Origin: Trichaptum fuscoviolaceum
Lineage: Eukaryota > Basidiomycota > Agaricomycetes > Hymenochaetales > Trichaptaceae
NCBI GenBank assembly: GCA_910574455.1
Contig: CAJSYZ010000004.1
Location: forward strand, 1,674,001 to 1,738,000
DNA: 64,000 bases
Reading direction: 5' to 3'
Of this stretch, positions 45,032-56,776 are shown in pieces; the first letter of the stretch is position 1, and every line of letters begins with the position of its first letter. A program made the translations under genes and the position numbers. The notes under the pieces were generated by a model. That model was not told the origin of the DNA. It did not search any database and was given only the letters and a program-made list of their open reading frames with translations.

Positions 45032-46466
45032 CTATTGCGGTGTCAAAGGCCAGTCCATACCACTATCGACGAATCTCTGAACTATCGCAAGGGCTCGAGA
45101 GGCTTTAATCCTTTCCTTCGCATTGATCCGAGTACAACTCTGAACGAAATTCCATACGATGTCAGGCATTCCGGGTGGTCTTGTAGGAGTACCAATAGTA
45201 CCCTCCTGAAACCTCCTCTGTATTAAACTTACACCTTTCAACCCATCCCATGGAGTTTTACCAGTGATGACCTAATGCAGACGGCATAAACATACGCGGT
45301 GCTGCGAAAGTAGAGATGAAATGCAAACCTCCAAGAAAGTGATACCAAATTCATACATGTCACTTTGAAGCGTAGGATTAATGTCCTCACGTCGCTCAGG
45401 AGCAATCCAGTCATCATTTCTGCTTGAGTTGGTCGTGAAGTTGGAGATTCCATCTTGAGTACGCGATAGTCCAAAATCGCAAATTTTGGCCGAATTATCT
45501 TTTAACAGAATATTCGCCTTCGCGTATTTGGTTAGATAGTTAAGGATAATAAGATTTGGTGCTTACCGCACACAAATCTCCGTGAGCTACTCGGAGCTTA
45601 TGGCTATGCACTTGAGGGCATGGTGTTAGAGATATAGATTACCTGTGTCTTATCCACATACTGTAATTCAGTGCATCTAAAACCTCACATAGCTAGCGAC
45701 TCGTAGTCATGAGATTTTGTGCTACTATTCATCGAATAATAGTGTAGACTCACCCATCGCATTCTCGATTGCACAGGCGTCGCTCTTCCTTCTTGGCTAT
45801 TTAGGTAGCTTAGCAGGTCCGAGTCCATAAGTGGCATGACGAACGCGGGAAGGCTCGTGTAAGATGGCATGAAATCTATCCAAACTCCAAGAAGGGGTAC
45901 GATATTGGAATGTCTCATTTCTTTCCATATCCTAGATTCCCTCACCCAGCGCTAGTCATCTCAATAGTATTTCACGAACATACACAGAGGACGGGCTTAC
46001 AAGACACGCTCTTTCATCTCCATGATGGGTTCTCACGAGAAATTTAACGGCTACTGGCTCCTGTAGCACATGGAAAACCTTCACGACGATCCCATAACCG
46101 CCTAAGTTCTTCTTTGCTATAGGAGCAAAGTCGGTGCACTCTCCTCTCCTAATGACATTCAAGCGACACATGCTTTCTGCAACTATAAATCACATCGGTA
46201 TCACGTTTACAAGCTTTCCTTAGGGAGAAACGTCACGTACAGGTATTGATTATGTCGGACGTGAGTGCGTTCAGCGCACTTTTGAGTGCGGAATTGTCTA
46301 TGCCACTCTCTTCTTGTTCATTGTAAAGTCTCAGGATTGTCGCATACTGTTCGGGTTTTAAGCTATCGCCATAGAGTATAAGCCATCGTACAGTGTATAG
46401 AGCATATTTGACCAGCCTTAAGATCTGCTGAGGACTGCTTTCCAATATACTTGTGTCAAAGTCCAT
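45032..46466 (-). CDS. H-family protein kinase H1
   Basis: Convergent with F3. It starts MDFDTSILESSPQQILRLVK at 46466. After a helical N-terminus come the Gly loop KKNLGGYGIVVKVF, EPVAVKFLVRTHHGDERACL (beta3 Lys), ESRIWKEMRHSNIVPLLGVW, MPLMDSDLLSYL, LRVAHGDLCA (catalytic loop HGD), ANILLKDNSAKICDFGLSR, WIAPERRED, SDMYEFGITFLEV and the C-lobe CTRINAKERIKASRAL. The stop is at 45032. All catalytic residues are in place and I saw no frame breaks, so it is probably functional. It is tyrosine-kinase-like in style; the substrate is unknown. Nearly the same gene, damaged, is H2 at 54.2 kb. Confidence 0.8.
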
Positions 46467-47496
46467 CTTGGGTACTGAGTGATCAGTTGCTGGATGCCTA
46501 AGGAAGATAGAAACACCCAGAGATAAGCTGATTTCTTATCCAGGAGAAACAAGTGAAGAAAGGAGCTCCTCGACCTCGCAGGCGAATCCCTAGACCAGAG
46601 TACTGGGAAACGATCGATTACACGCGTTCGGATGACATCCCTAATTTGTATCCGAGTCAGCTGAAGTATGACTCGAGACTCTGATACCTACCATATAATA
46701 CGCAAAGATCGGATTCGCGCGAGGAGAGAGTCAACGTTCAGTGGGCTCGGAAGCATCGAAGTCGATTGATATTGAGTGGTACTCAGGCTGCCAGTGGGTT
46801 TCTATAAACAGGAGAAAAGGCTTTTATTCAATTTGTATACCACTTACTAAGCGGGGAGAAACTTAAATTTCTGAGATCTAGGAAGGGCAATAACATTACA
46901 CTGGCAGCAGCGTTCTCACACTGGCATACCATATTTAGTAGAAGTAAAGATTATGTGACGGTGCCCGCTTTCATTCAAGTTTTAAGTAGTTTTGTCTCTG
47001 AAAATAATCCGGCAGACCTCACCGCCGTGGCAACCGGAAAGGAATTTAGGAATTTTAGAACCCGTCCTATGATGTTGCTTACGGTTTAGGATGGCTGTCC
47101 TAAACCTGTACTACCTGACGGAGTTTCAAAGATTTAGGACAGCCTCCGCCGTCCTAAATTCTTACGGGAAGGCATCCAATTTCCAATGTCGTCCTAAATC
47201 CTTACGGGAAGTCATCCACTTCCCCCTCTGCCCTACAAGTTTAGGATGCCCGGGCAAGACCGAGAGTTTGGCTCCGTGCCGTTTAGATGGAAAACGTCCT
47301 AAATCCTCACGGGAGGTCATCTGAGTCCACTTCAAGTTGAAGAGATTCGAGCATTGGCAGCGCCAACTGGGTGCCATCAAACAGGCCGACGCCGATAGGA
47401 CATCTTTTTCGTTCAGCAAGCAAGGTCGATTCCTTGCATGTGACACTGTCGGGTGTGCTGCGACTCTGGAGAGTCGATAATACTCTTATAGCGTAG
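46467..47496. other. Intergenic with TTTAGGAC-type repeats
   Basis: No gene. From 47080 to 47330 the words TTTAGGA and GTCCTAAA recur in both orientations (stem at 47084-47105; CGTCCTAAATTCTTACGGGA and similar phrases near 47150, 47189 and 47295). The same set occurs at 56430-56700. Confidence 0.6.
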
Positions 47497-48010
47497 CATT
47501 AGCCGGTGAGCTCTGTTCTCTCATTATCGTAATGACTGCACTTACTTATTTTTCACCATAAAGCCGCGCTCACGAACTTTTATACGCTATCCCGTTTCAT
47601 ACGGCCCACAGAGCGAAGTCTTGTCAGTGCTGTCGTACTTGGAACGTCATTCTTCGCTGGCCTGTTTTCCCTCTCTGCTTGTTCGATCTTTGCCGGATTG
47701 TTGGTAGAGCAAAAGCACAAGGGTCCTATCTCTTTAACAACATACGCCGTGGCTCAGACAGTACCACTGCTTTTGGGAACGGAAGTATTCACTACCATCA
47801 CTTTGTCCCCCTGGTATGTAGTTCTGTGCATCTTATGGCAGTTCGCTGACTGCTGTTTGGTCTCGAAGACAGGACACATGGGATTGGTGAATGCTTATTA
47901 GGCATTCTCCTAGCGCGTCTTTTAACTTTATCTTCGTTTCTTAGGACGCACCAGCTGGACACATCATTGTGTTGCTAAAATCTCGTCCTACCTTCTCCCC
48001 CTCGCGCAGA
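47497..48010 (+). pseudogene. Fragment of the PFF1-like protease gene
   Basis: Matches 12240-12790 of the intact gene: a GGTGAG intron start, AALTNFYTLSRFIRPTERSL, ACSIFAGLLVEQKHKGPISL and TTYAVAQTVPLLLGTEVFTT, then the start of exon 7 (GACGCACCAGCTG). It keeps intron positions, so it is a DNA-level copy. About 33 bp are missing inside the membrane segment after 47648. Neither end of the gene is present. It abuts the K4 gene region, as PFF1 abuts the K genes at 14-18 kb. Confidence 0.85.
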
Positions 48011-48079
48011 ACGGCGACTTCATGGCCTTATTTGATGGTTCAGGGAGAAATAGGTATGTTATTTTATGTCTAGAGACGT

Positions 48080-48235
48080 TCAATCCATGTTCACGGATAC
48101 CCGTATAGCCCGCCCGCCGTAATACGGCCGCCCCGTACCCGTATCATGATGGCGATCTCACTTTACGGACCGTACCCGTATTGAGGGGTATAAAATACGG
48201 CCGTGTGCGTATATGGTGCGGTGCGGAGCCCTAGC
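48080..48235. repeat. GC-rich CGTACCCGTAT-type repeat
   Basis: Repeated phrases such as ACCCGTAT, AATACGG and CCGTACCCGTA occur in both orientations. Related sequence (CCGTACCGCAATT, ACCGTACCCGTAATT) occurs at about 56710-56765. Confidence 0.55.
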
Positions 48236-48299
48236 TCGAGGTAGCCACTCTCTTTGTATTACACATTATTAATAAAAGTACTATGCTTATGTAATGTAA

Positions 48300-48328
48300 T
48301 TGGTCCATATGGATCCGTGTGTGACCAA
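48300..48328. promoter_or_regulatory. Imperfect palindrome TTGGTC...GACCAA, second copy
   Basis: TTGGTCCATATGGATCC closing with GTGACCAA. It is downstream of K4, in the position that 17861 holds downstream of K2. Here no K1-like gene is left for it to serve. Confidence 0.5.
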
Positions 48329-48621
48329 ATGCTTTTAGAATAGTACTTATACTACATACTACTAGTACTTATCAGGCTACTTTCTTATGGCCGCATGTGG
48401 AAATGTTGATTTCAGTGTCAATAGAGTTTAGTGCAAACGGCATAATTGTTCCGAGAATCTGGTATCTGATATTGATCGGCGTTACGGTATACAACAGGTC
48501 CGAGTCCATCTTATTGTTATACTTATAAGAGCAACTTCCCAGGTCCCATATCGATAGTCTATATGCACTGCTTGTAGCACAATTGCAACATACTGACAGA
48601 TAGACAGCAATAGCTTATCCA

Positions 48622-51506
48622 CTAGATATTAGTACGCACACTACTCAAGAATGACAGCCCGTCAGGCCGTTGACGCCGAATCGAAGAGGACAGCATCTGA
48701 TTCCAACCCACGACCACATTTAACGTCGATGATCTCGGATTTCTAGCCGCCCTTTCATCAGTCGGGTAGAAATCATCGACACACCCATCATCCTGGCCCT
48801 TCAAGAGCACTTCCTTATGATACAGAGCACTAACCATAGTCTTCAATTCTGTCGAAAGCGGTCTAAGAGTAGGCTCGAACTTCCAGCAGTCTTTCGTTAA
48901 GGACCAATGTTCGTCATTGGCTATCTCTGGAGGTCTGTTGGGGATGACGTTCTTCTCTGGACGACTCCTTTCCCGGGGCCATGGAATATGGCCCGTGAAA
49001 GCCTAAACTGTGTCAGTACATGTATATCGTAATGTAAGCGAGGAGTTAAATACCTCAAGAAAGACACAACCAAACGCATAAACGTCACCTTCCGGCGTTG
49101 TTTTCTGACCATTCCCTAAAAGTTCAGGGGCCTGCCATCGCCATGGTGTCTCCGTCACTGTAGTACAGCCCTCGACATCATCAGAGACGTAGGAGAGACT
49201 AAAGTCGCATAGATATGCTTTACGCTCTCCAATGAGGACATTATACTGAGGATGGTCAAATGTAAGATTTAGTACGATTGATGACGATGTATAGAACGCA
49301 TACTGCTTTCAAGTCCCCGTGCACAATCTCTCCATCAGGATGATTATGCACTGGAAGTACTGAGCCTTCAATTCGATGGTCATAAAAAGAGGAAGGCTTA
49401 CTATACGAAAGTGCGCTTGCGACATTGTACAGCTTTGTAAATGGGTCAGCCAACGCACGAGCACAAAAATGGTATTGATAACTTACAAACCACAATCTTC
49501 TACGCGAGCTTGTATCCTTGTTCTGTCGTACGAAATCAAGAAGATTTCCCCCACTCATCCAGGGCGAGATAAAGGCTACAGAGACGCTTCCTTGATTGTG
49601 ATCAGTCCCTATCCACAGACCTATCAATGGAAGAATTTTCCCGTGCTTAAGTTTCGACCATGTTCTACATTCCCGAACAATTCTCTGATGAAGAATGGAT
49701 TAATCGGCTGGATATCATGTTACATAGCGAAGTAATTCACCTGATACATTCGTTCATCTGATTCGAATCTCTTCATGATTTTGACTGCTATCTATTTTGC
49801 GTATCAGTGAAGTAATATCCAGCATGTCATTCATTGCGTACCTTTGACGTTTCTTCCTTATGAACACTTTCAAAGTACTAAAATACTTCAAAACGCTTCC
49901 CGGAGTGATGAGAAAAGATAAGCTGACCTCAATAGGTTTGAGTAGTTCGATGCCGTACACATCTCCATACCCAGTCCTCTTCGGACGTTGAAATATCTTT
50001 CCTATCCGTTCATATTGATCGTGGCTTCCAAAGAGGACATTGACGCCAAATAGCTTTTGGAATGCTGGGTAATGGTAAGCTGACCGATGGACTAATAAAA
50101 CGGATGATATACATACCAAAGGAGATGATGTCCTTGTTTGCGACGAAACTAGATGCGTTCGCTTCTGGACTTTGAGGCTGCCCGGATGACTCGGCAGATG
50201 AAGATTTGTTAAACGCAAGGATTGCCTTTGTTAGCTCTTCCATGATATTTATCGACGAGGTTGAGCTAATGTCCGAGGATTCATCTGTACAACAGTTTTA
50301 ATTAGCACAAGCTCATGTCAGACTTTACCATTCACCTTTCTTTGTATTCTTATATTCCTCAGTAAGATCCTGTATAAGGCAACCTGTTAGCCTGACTATG
50401 AATATGCTAAGCATCGCAGACTCACAGTAACTTGCTTGCTCCAGTCTCTCACATCAGATTCAAGCTCGTAAATCGCATCTGGATACCTTGCTAATCCTTC
50501 TGATAGTTGTTTATCAAGGCGAACGCGAATACTGAAAACGGTGATTATTAGCCGTGCTGATAGCTATTATTCTGGAAAGGATAAAATACAATTTTGCTTC
50601 TTCTGTGACACCTTGAAGCAGTTGTGGCCTGCACTTCCGACTCAGGTCGATTGCTTCCTGCAGAGTAATCGCTAGTTCTTCGATTATCTGTTTCACAAAT
50701 TCTTTACTCTTCTACAAATATGCTTGAGAAACAAAGAAGCAATAGTAGCTGAACAGGCTTACCGCAAACTTCTCCATGAGTGGAACAACGAAACGACTCA
50801 ATTCCACGAGCTCTTTACTTAGTCTATGGCGAAGTGCTTTCCAGGTGTGAGCTTGCAGCATATTCGAAAGACAGCAAACAGACACACCGCGGTCTATTGC
50901 GTTTGCGTTCTTGTAGAAAGGTATCTCAGGAAAACCATTGCCGTTCGGAAATCGTTCATTATAGCAGCAGTTATAAAGAGCCTTGAATTTTTCTCGACGC
51001 ACAGAGGTTAACTGTTATATGACCATGTGAGATCATGGAAGAGGAGTATATGTGTCAAAAGCCTTACTGTCAACATCAGTCTCACTTCTTCTATGTCGCC
51101 TTGAATCACTCGCGCAGAAGTTGCTGATGCCAGACCTAAGTAGTATGCGGCAGATTCAAGTACAGGGGATAAAAATGTGAAGTTCGTGGGGGGATCCACG
51201 GCTTCAATCTGAGCATCAATGCTGAATAGAGAATGAGAGGGCATTGTTTAAAGAAGAAAGATGCAGCTCACTAAGAAATTTGTTTTTCTAACTCCAAAGA
51301 TACAGGATCCTCTTCACCATTCACATCGTCAACCGCAACTGGGCCAAGGAGACCTTCCTTGCGTTTACTACTCGCAATGATCTTGACACCATCAATTTCG
51401 TGCTTAAGACTCAATTGCAAGTGCTAAACAAACATCATCAACTTTACGAGGAAATGAAAGAATCTAATGTGCTCACCGAAAGTTGACTGACAATGTTCTT
51501 CGACAT
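48622..51506 (-). CDS. K-family kinase K4 (DFS variant, mosaic)
   Basis: Minus-strand gene divergent from F4. I take the ATG at 51506 (MSKNIVSQLS, matching the end of K2's first exon); the frame stays open upstream to 51746 with a hydrophobic stretch. The N-terminal helices (FLSPVLESAAYYLGLASATS) are diverged from K2 and K3. The kinase part is almost the same as K3: GYGDVYGIELLKPIE, AVKIMKRFESDERMYQ, VHNHPDGEIVHGDLKA, AYLCDFSLSYVSDD and TPWRWQAPELLGNGQK. The tail, ending VVVGWNQMLSS...LSSVRTNI at 48622, follows K2 instead. The DFG motif is DFS, as in K3. No stop is seen in the exons I read. Confidence 0.72.
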
Positions 51507-52044
51507 GAGAAAGAGCAAGTGGAACGATAATCTGAGCTTCAAGAACGAGCGTAACGAAATAACAGTGTGCTTGATTGAAGACGAGTGGAGCAAGGATTGA
51601 TTATGAAACTGTGCGTGGTATGCCAGAACAGTAATAGCAAGACACTCAAGAGTCAAGAAGATAATTTGCTGGACCAGCCAGAGGAGCGGGAAACTTGAAG
51701 TTAATGAGAAGAAGAGCCTAGTAATATGTTCATGATGATGAGACAAGTGCCGGCATGATTTTGTACTTCCAAATCAGCCTGAGTAGCTCTACTAGTACTC
51801 TGTCGCCGAGATTGCCACCTCCCCGCTCCGGTAAAGCTCAAAATTGAATGGGTGGGACGCTTTTTGATTCTCGGTTATTGTTTTGAGCATAAGTAGCCAG
51901 CCCACCTTGATCATTCATGTTGTTGTCAAGGTGTCTATTTTAGGCAATTGTGATCGACAATTTGAACTTGAACTTGAAGTCCTTGTCTCAGCGTGAGGCT
52001 GTCGGAGAGATCCGACTCGGAGTTGATGATGTTCGACGTACTAA

Positions 52045-52064
52045 GTGGGTCCATGTGAATCCAA
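52045..52064. promoter_or_regulatory. Shared K/F promoter element
   Basis: GTGGGTCCATGTGAATCCAA, one base different from 21481-21500 and 26758-26777, in the divergent K4/F4 gap about 170 bp upstream of the F4 ATG. Confidence 0.55.
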
Positions 52065-52119
52065 GTCATACCAGGCTCAGGTTACTATCCCAACCAGTAG
52101 CATATCATTACGTAACTAC

Positions 52120-52145
52120 TACTACTAATAGTACTATTAGTAGTA
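52120..52145. repeat. Perfect 26-bp AT-rich palindrome
   Basis: TACTACTAATAGT followed directly by its exact reverse complement, 88 bp upstream of the F4 ATG. It could extrude a cruciform or bind a dimeric factor. Confidence 0.75.
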
Positions 52146-52232
52146 CACGTGCAAGCACCAGGGCAACACGTGCCGATCAACCACATTTGAATCCCTCCTT
52201 CCCCTTACACTACGACCACTCATTTCTGCAAG

Positions 52233-53770
52233 ATGCAAGTGCAAGGTGCTGCAGATGACTCTGCATGGAGGCCATCATGGAAGGCTCGCGTTAATGATAC
52301 AGCCAAAATAGAGTCCTACCGGAAGGCAACACTCAAGGGTGCTTTCAGCTTAACACCGTCAGAAATTTGGTGGAGAGACCATGCAACGTTCCTCCAGTCC
52401 CAGGGATATCGGCTGCGTCCCAGATTCAGGCCAGGCTGGACTCCTTCGTGGACAGTTGCAAACTTGAGTCCCTTCCTGTGCGAGGATGGCCGCCATCTTC
52501 CGGTATTTCCGTTCTCTAATTTTTTCTCCAACAATCATTCTTATCCAACACGTAGACCATGAACGTTATTGACGCCTTAAGGCTCGAAGACAATACAATA
52601 GTCGCAATCAAGCGAACGAAGACAGAAAGTCAAGAGCTGTATATCAATGCAATGCTTACGACTCCTGAGTCCTTGAGCGATCCAACGAACCATACTGTAC
52701 CTGTCCTTGATCACTTTACAGATGGTTCTGATCCTAAAATCACCTTTATCGTTCATCCCCTACTTCGAGAATTTAACAAACCGGAGTTCTATGCGGTCTC
52801 AGAGATGATAGACTTCATGAAACAGACATTAGAGGTGCGGACATCGCACATGTCCAACAGAGCAGCAGAATATATCGCTAATTGCTCAATATAGGGTGTT
52901 GTGTACATTCACGGTCGCGGTGTAGCACATCGGTAAAGCTCTCAAATGCTCATATCAACTTATCTGAGTCCGTCGTTCCTAGAGATCTGACAAACAAAAA
53001 CATCATGATGGATGGTTACGACCTTTACCCATACGGCTACCATCCATCTAGAAGAGACATGATACCGAATTGCGTAGAATTTGCTAGGCCGCGTAAAAGA
53101 ATGGATATCGAATCAGTCAGATATTACTTCATTGATTTCGGTATCTCATCGTACTATGAGGACCTATCCTCACCACCGAAAGCCATCGGCGCAGCCTGTC
53201 AAGATCACGATGTGCCGGAGCTGTCCGAGTTTCGTTCCTATGACCCCTTCAAGGTCGATATTTTTACCCTTGGAAATCAGTACAAGAAATCCTTTCTCGA
53301 TGTTCGTATTCTTGTTGCTCTTTCCTAAACTAGGCTGACCGACTGTCGTCAGAAATTCTCCAATGTTGAGTTCATTCGACCTCTGGTCGAGGCCATGACC
53401 CAACTGGATCCAGATGATCGGCCTACTGCGTCTGAGACATTAGATCTCTTCACGCGCATCGCGGGTCAGGCAGGGGGCATCACGATGCTACGGCGCCTAC
53501 GACCAAGGGAAGAAACGACTGTCCCAAGATTGTTCCGAAATATTTACTCCGCCTACACAATCGTAACATATCCTCTTCGCCTCCTGATGAGTAAGCATTT
53601 TTTTAACGAAGTCGAGAATAATGGTCTGAACGTTTGTTATTGTAGGGAAACATCGAGTTTCTTCTGCCTTGCTACTTCCTCTGACCGTTGTTTCATTGCT
53701 GATCTTCGATGGCCCTCGACGCGCTATGAGACGGGTTAGCATGCTGTTCGGAGGTCACGCAAGATTATAG
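52233..53770 (+). CDS. F-family fungal protein kinase F4
   Basis: Same six-exon plan as F1, about 420 aa. It begins MQVQGAADDSAWRPSWKARV and carries WWRDHATFLQSQGYRLRPRF and RPGWTPSW. The kinase core has VAIKRTKTESQE (Lys), HTVPVLDHFTDGSDP, GRGVAHR joined to DLTNKNIMMDGYD, YYFIDFGISSYYED, FKVDIFTLGNQYKKSFLD and NVEFIRPLVEAMTQLDPDDR. After an intron near 53590 the tail exon encodes ALLLPLTVVSLLIFDG, a likely membrane segment, and ends at the TAG at 53768. No lesions are visible. It is the intact relative of F3. Confidence 0.85.
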
Positions 53771-54205
53771 TTTAGTAAACCTGGCAACGCTGGCAAGCGT
53801 CTCTTTCCTACCAGCAATAACCTCCACATCTCACTGTCATTCTATTCAGCTTTATCTCCGAGCTCGATTTCAACGATGATCCTGGATCCTGGTACTTTAG
53901 CTTTCTGAGCAAGATCACACATTTTCGTACTCTTTAAATATGAGAGTTAGTGGAAGAACGGGACCACGCTGTATGGAATAAGTATAGATTATAAGCGTTT
54001 TCGGCTGGGGTGATAACTTAAACCTTCATGCATTGGCACAAATATTGATATCAGGTTTGTGGAAGATGCATAGCGGAATTGTGTATTTATAGTCCATTTG
54101 ACCCCATACTAGCATGGAAAGATCCGCGGGGATAAATAATGAAGATGCGCTACAGAAATCTACGATTGTGAAAAATGCCAGTCCAGATGGCAGAAATACA
54201 GCCCT
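53771..54205. other. F4/H2 convergent gap
   Basis: This matches the F3/H1 gap (44602-45031) closely through most of its length, for example TTTAGTAAACCTGGCAACG and CTTTATCTCCGAGCTCGATT. It confirms that F-H was duplicated as a block. No gene. Confidence 0.6.
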
Positions 54206-55651
54206 CTATTGCGGTGTCAAAAGACAGTCCATACCACTATCGACGAATCTCTGAACTATCGCAAGGGCTCGAGAGGCTTTAATCCTTTCCTTCGCATTGA
54301 GCCGAGTACAACTCTGAACGAAATCCCATACAGTGTCAGGCATTCCAGGTGGTCGTGTAGGAGTACCAAAAGTACTCTCCCGAAACCTCCTCTGTTCTAG
54401 ACTTACACCTTTTAACCCATCCCATGGAGTTTTACCAGTGATGACCTAAAGCAGAAGGTATAAACAAATATGATGCTGGGAAATTAAGGCTAACATTCAA
54501 ACCTCCAGGAAAGTGATCCCATATTCATATATGTCAGTTTGTAGCGTAGGATTAATATCCTCACGTCGCTCAGGAGCAATCCATTCAATCTTTCTGTTTG
54601 AGCTGGTCGTGAAGTTGGTGACTCCATCTTGAGTACGCGACAATCCAAAATCGCAAATTTTGGCCGAATTATCTTTTAACAGAATATTTGCCTTCGCCCA
54701 GTAAATTAAATAGTTGAGGATATCAAGATTTGGCGCTTACCGCACACAGATCTCCGTGAGCTACTCGGAGCTTGTGGTTATGCACTTGAGGACGTGATGT
54801 CAGAGACACTTCAGAACATGTGTCCCATCCACGTACTGTAATTCAGTGCATCTAAAACCTCGCATAGCTAGCGAATAGCCCTGAGATCTTGAACTACTTT
54901 CCATCGTATAATAGTTTAGACTTACCCATCGGATTCTCGTCTTCACAGGTGTTGTTCGTCCTTCTTGGCTGTCAAGGTAGGCTCGCAGGTTGAAGTCCAT
55001 AAGGGGCATGACGAACGCGGGAAGGCTTGAGTCATATGGTATGAAATCTATCCAAACTCCAAGAAGGGGTACGATATTGACATGTCTCATTTCTTTCCAT
55101 ATCCTGGATTCTCTTACCCAGCGCTGGATATTTCAGTAAGTATGCATGAGTGTCTATAACCATGAGACGGGCTTACGAGACACGCTCTTTCATCTCCATA
55201 CTGAATTCTCACAAGATATTTGACGGCGACTGGCTCCTGTAGGACATGGGAAACCTTCACAACAGTACCATAACCCCCAGAGTTATTCGCTATGACCTCA
55301 AAATCGGTACGCTCTCCTCGACCAATGACTCTTAAGTGACATATGCTCTCCGCGTCTATAGGTCACTTCGTTATTGCATCTACAAACATTAGTAAAAGGG
55401 GACAAGTCACGTACATGTATTGATTATGTCGGACGTGAGTGCTTTCAACGCAATTTTGAGTGCAGAATTGTCTATGGCACTCGTTTCTTGTTCGTCGTAA
55501 AGTCTCAGGATTGTCTCATACTGTTCGGGTCGTAAGCTATTGCCATAGAGTGTTATCTATCGTGTCACGACAGATGGCAAAGATAATAATAGACTCGCCT
55601 GAGAATATGCTGAGGGTTGCGCTCCAGTATACTTGCGTCAAAGTCCACCAT
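54206..55651 (-). pseudogene. H-family kinase H2 with broken N-terminus
   Basis: Close copy of H1. From 54.2 to 55.1 kb the kinase exons look intact: RHVNIVPLLGVWIDF, LRVAHGDLCA, AKICDFGLSRTQDG, WIAPERRED and CTRLNAKERIKASRAL. At the 5' end the frame from the ATG at 55651 (VDFDASILERN) runs into stops and a shift where H1 has LVKYALYTVRWLILYGD (about 55520-55600). A downstream start could still give a shortened kinase, but I call it a pseudogene. Confidence 0.65.
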
Positions 55652-56776
55652 GAGTGCTATGCGATTAGAGAAGCTTGGTCGAACGACGTCGGAAATTTGC
55701 TTTATGATATAAAGAAATCAAGAAAGCAATGTCGGTTGTCAAGCTGTATGTGCGCAACAGGCTGTAGGGCGACCTCTTATTGTAACTATTCTTATAACAA
55801 ATCGATGCCTAGGGAAGATAGAAGCCCACGGAAATCAGCCACCTTGTTAACCAGATGAGACAAAGAAAGAAAGAACCTTATCGACATCAGGAGCGAGTTC
55901 CAGCATATGCTGAGTACTCAGTAGCAAGTGGGAAACGATCACTTACACGCGTTCAGAGGGCATCGCTAATTTGCATCAGCTGTGTTACTTGAGACTTTGA
56001 TATCTACCAAGTAAGCCGGAGCGCTCGGACTTGTGCGAGAACAGGCTCGAAAACAATCGATATCAGGCAGCTATCGATATCGGGAGACATGGTTGAACTC
56101 TCTAAATGGGTATATCCATTTACACCCGTTTGCATAAAGAATGACATTCGGTGAAAAAAGAGAAGTTCCGCGAGTAAAGAGAGGCCGGCGCTCGGGACGC
56201 ACCGGCGAGAACTTGAAATTCCGAGCCTGTCGTCATTGGCCCGAAAAGAAACCACCCAATCAATGTTCAGCGATCCTCGGCCGGATGACGATTTGGCAAT
56301 CCGGCACTTCGGCATTGCTTTTCACGTAACAGCCTCTTCTTTCTCTTTTTTTGCCCGACTGTCATCCTTTATGAAAATGGGTGTAAGCCTGTGAACCTTG
56401 GAAACTTGGTCTGAGACTGTAAATGGATGACTTCTCGCCAGGATTTAGGACAACATTGGATGGTAAGATATTATATATGTATACACCCTGATACTATCTT
56501 TAAAGGTAAGCTATACCGCGGGAATCGGCCAGCAGAACTTCAGGCTTACGGTTTACAAGAACCTCCCTAAATGCTTCCCGCCGAGTGGGTTCTTACTAAG
56601 TTAGGGGTTTAGGACGCCCCTAGTTGTCCTAAATCCTTACAGATAGTCCTCCAGCTCCGTGCCGTTTAGAACCAAAATGTCCTAAACCCTCACAGGTGGT
56701 AGGGCTCCGCAACCGTACCGCAATTATGGAATAGTACGGTACAGGACGTACCGTACCCGTAATTGATTTGGACCTA
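55652..56776. other. Non-coding region with TTTAGGAC repeats
   Basis: No gene is recognised. From 56430 to 56700 the phrases GTCCTAAATCCTTACAG, TTTAGGAC and CTCCGTGCCGTTTAGA repeat those at 47080-47330. The CGTACC-type repeat follows to about 56765. Confidence 0.55.

Noticed and set aside
51504..51746. Hydrophobic N-terminal extension of K4, possibly a signal anchor
   Set aside because: The matching regions of K2 and K3 are not hydrophobic, and the conserved exon end fits a start at 51506; the extension is probably untranslated.
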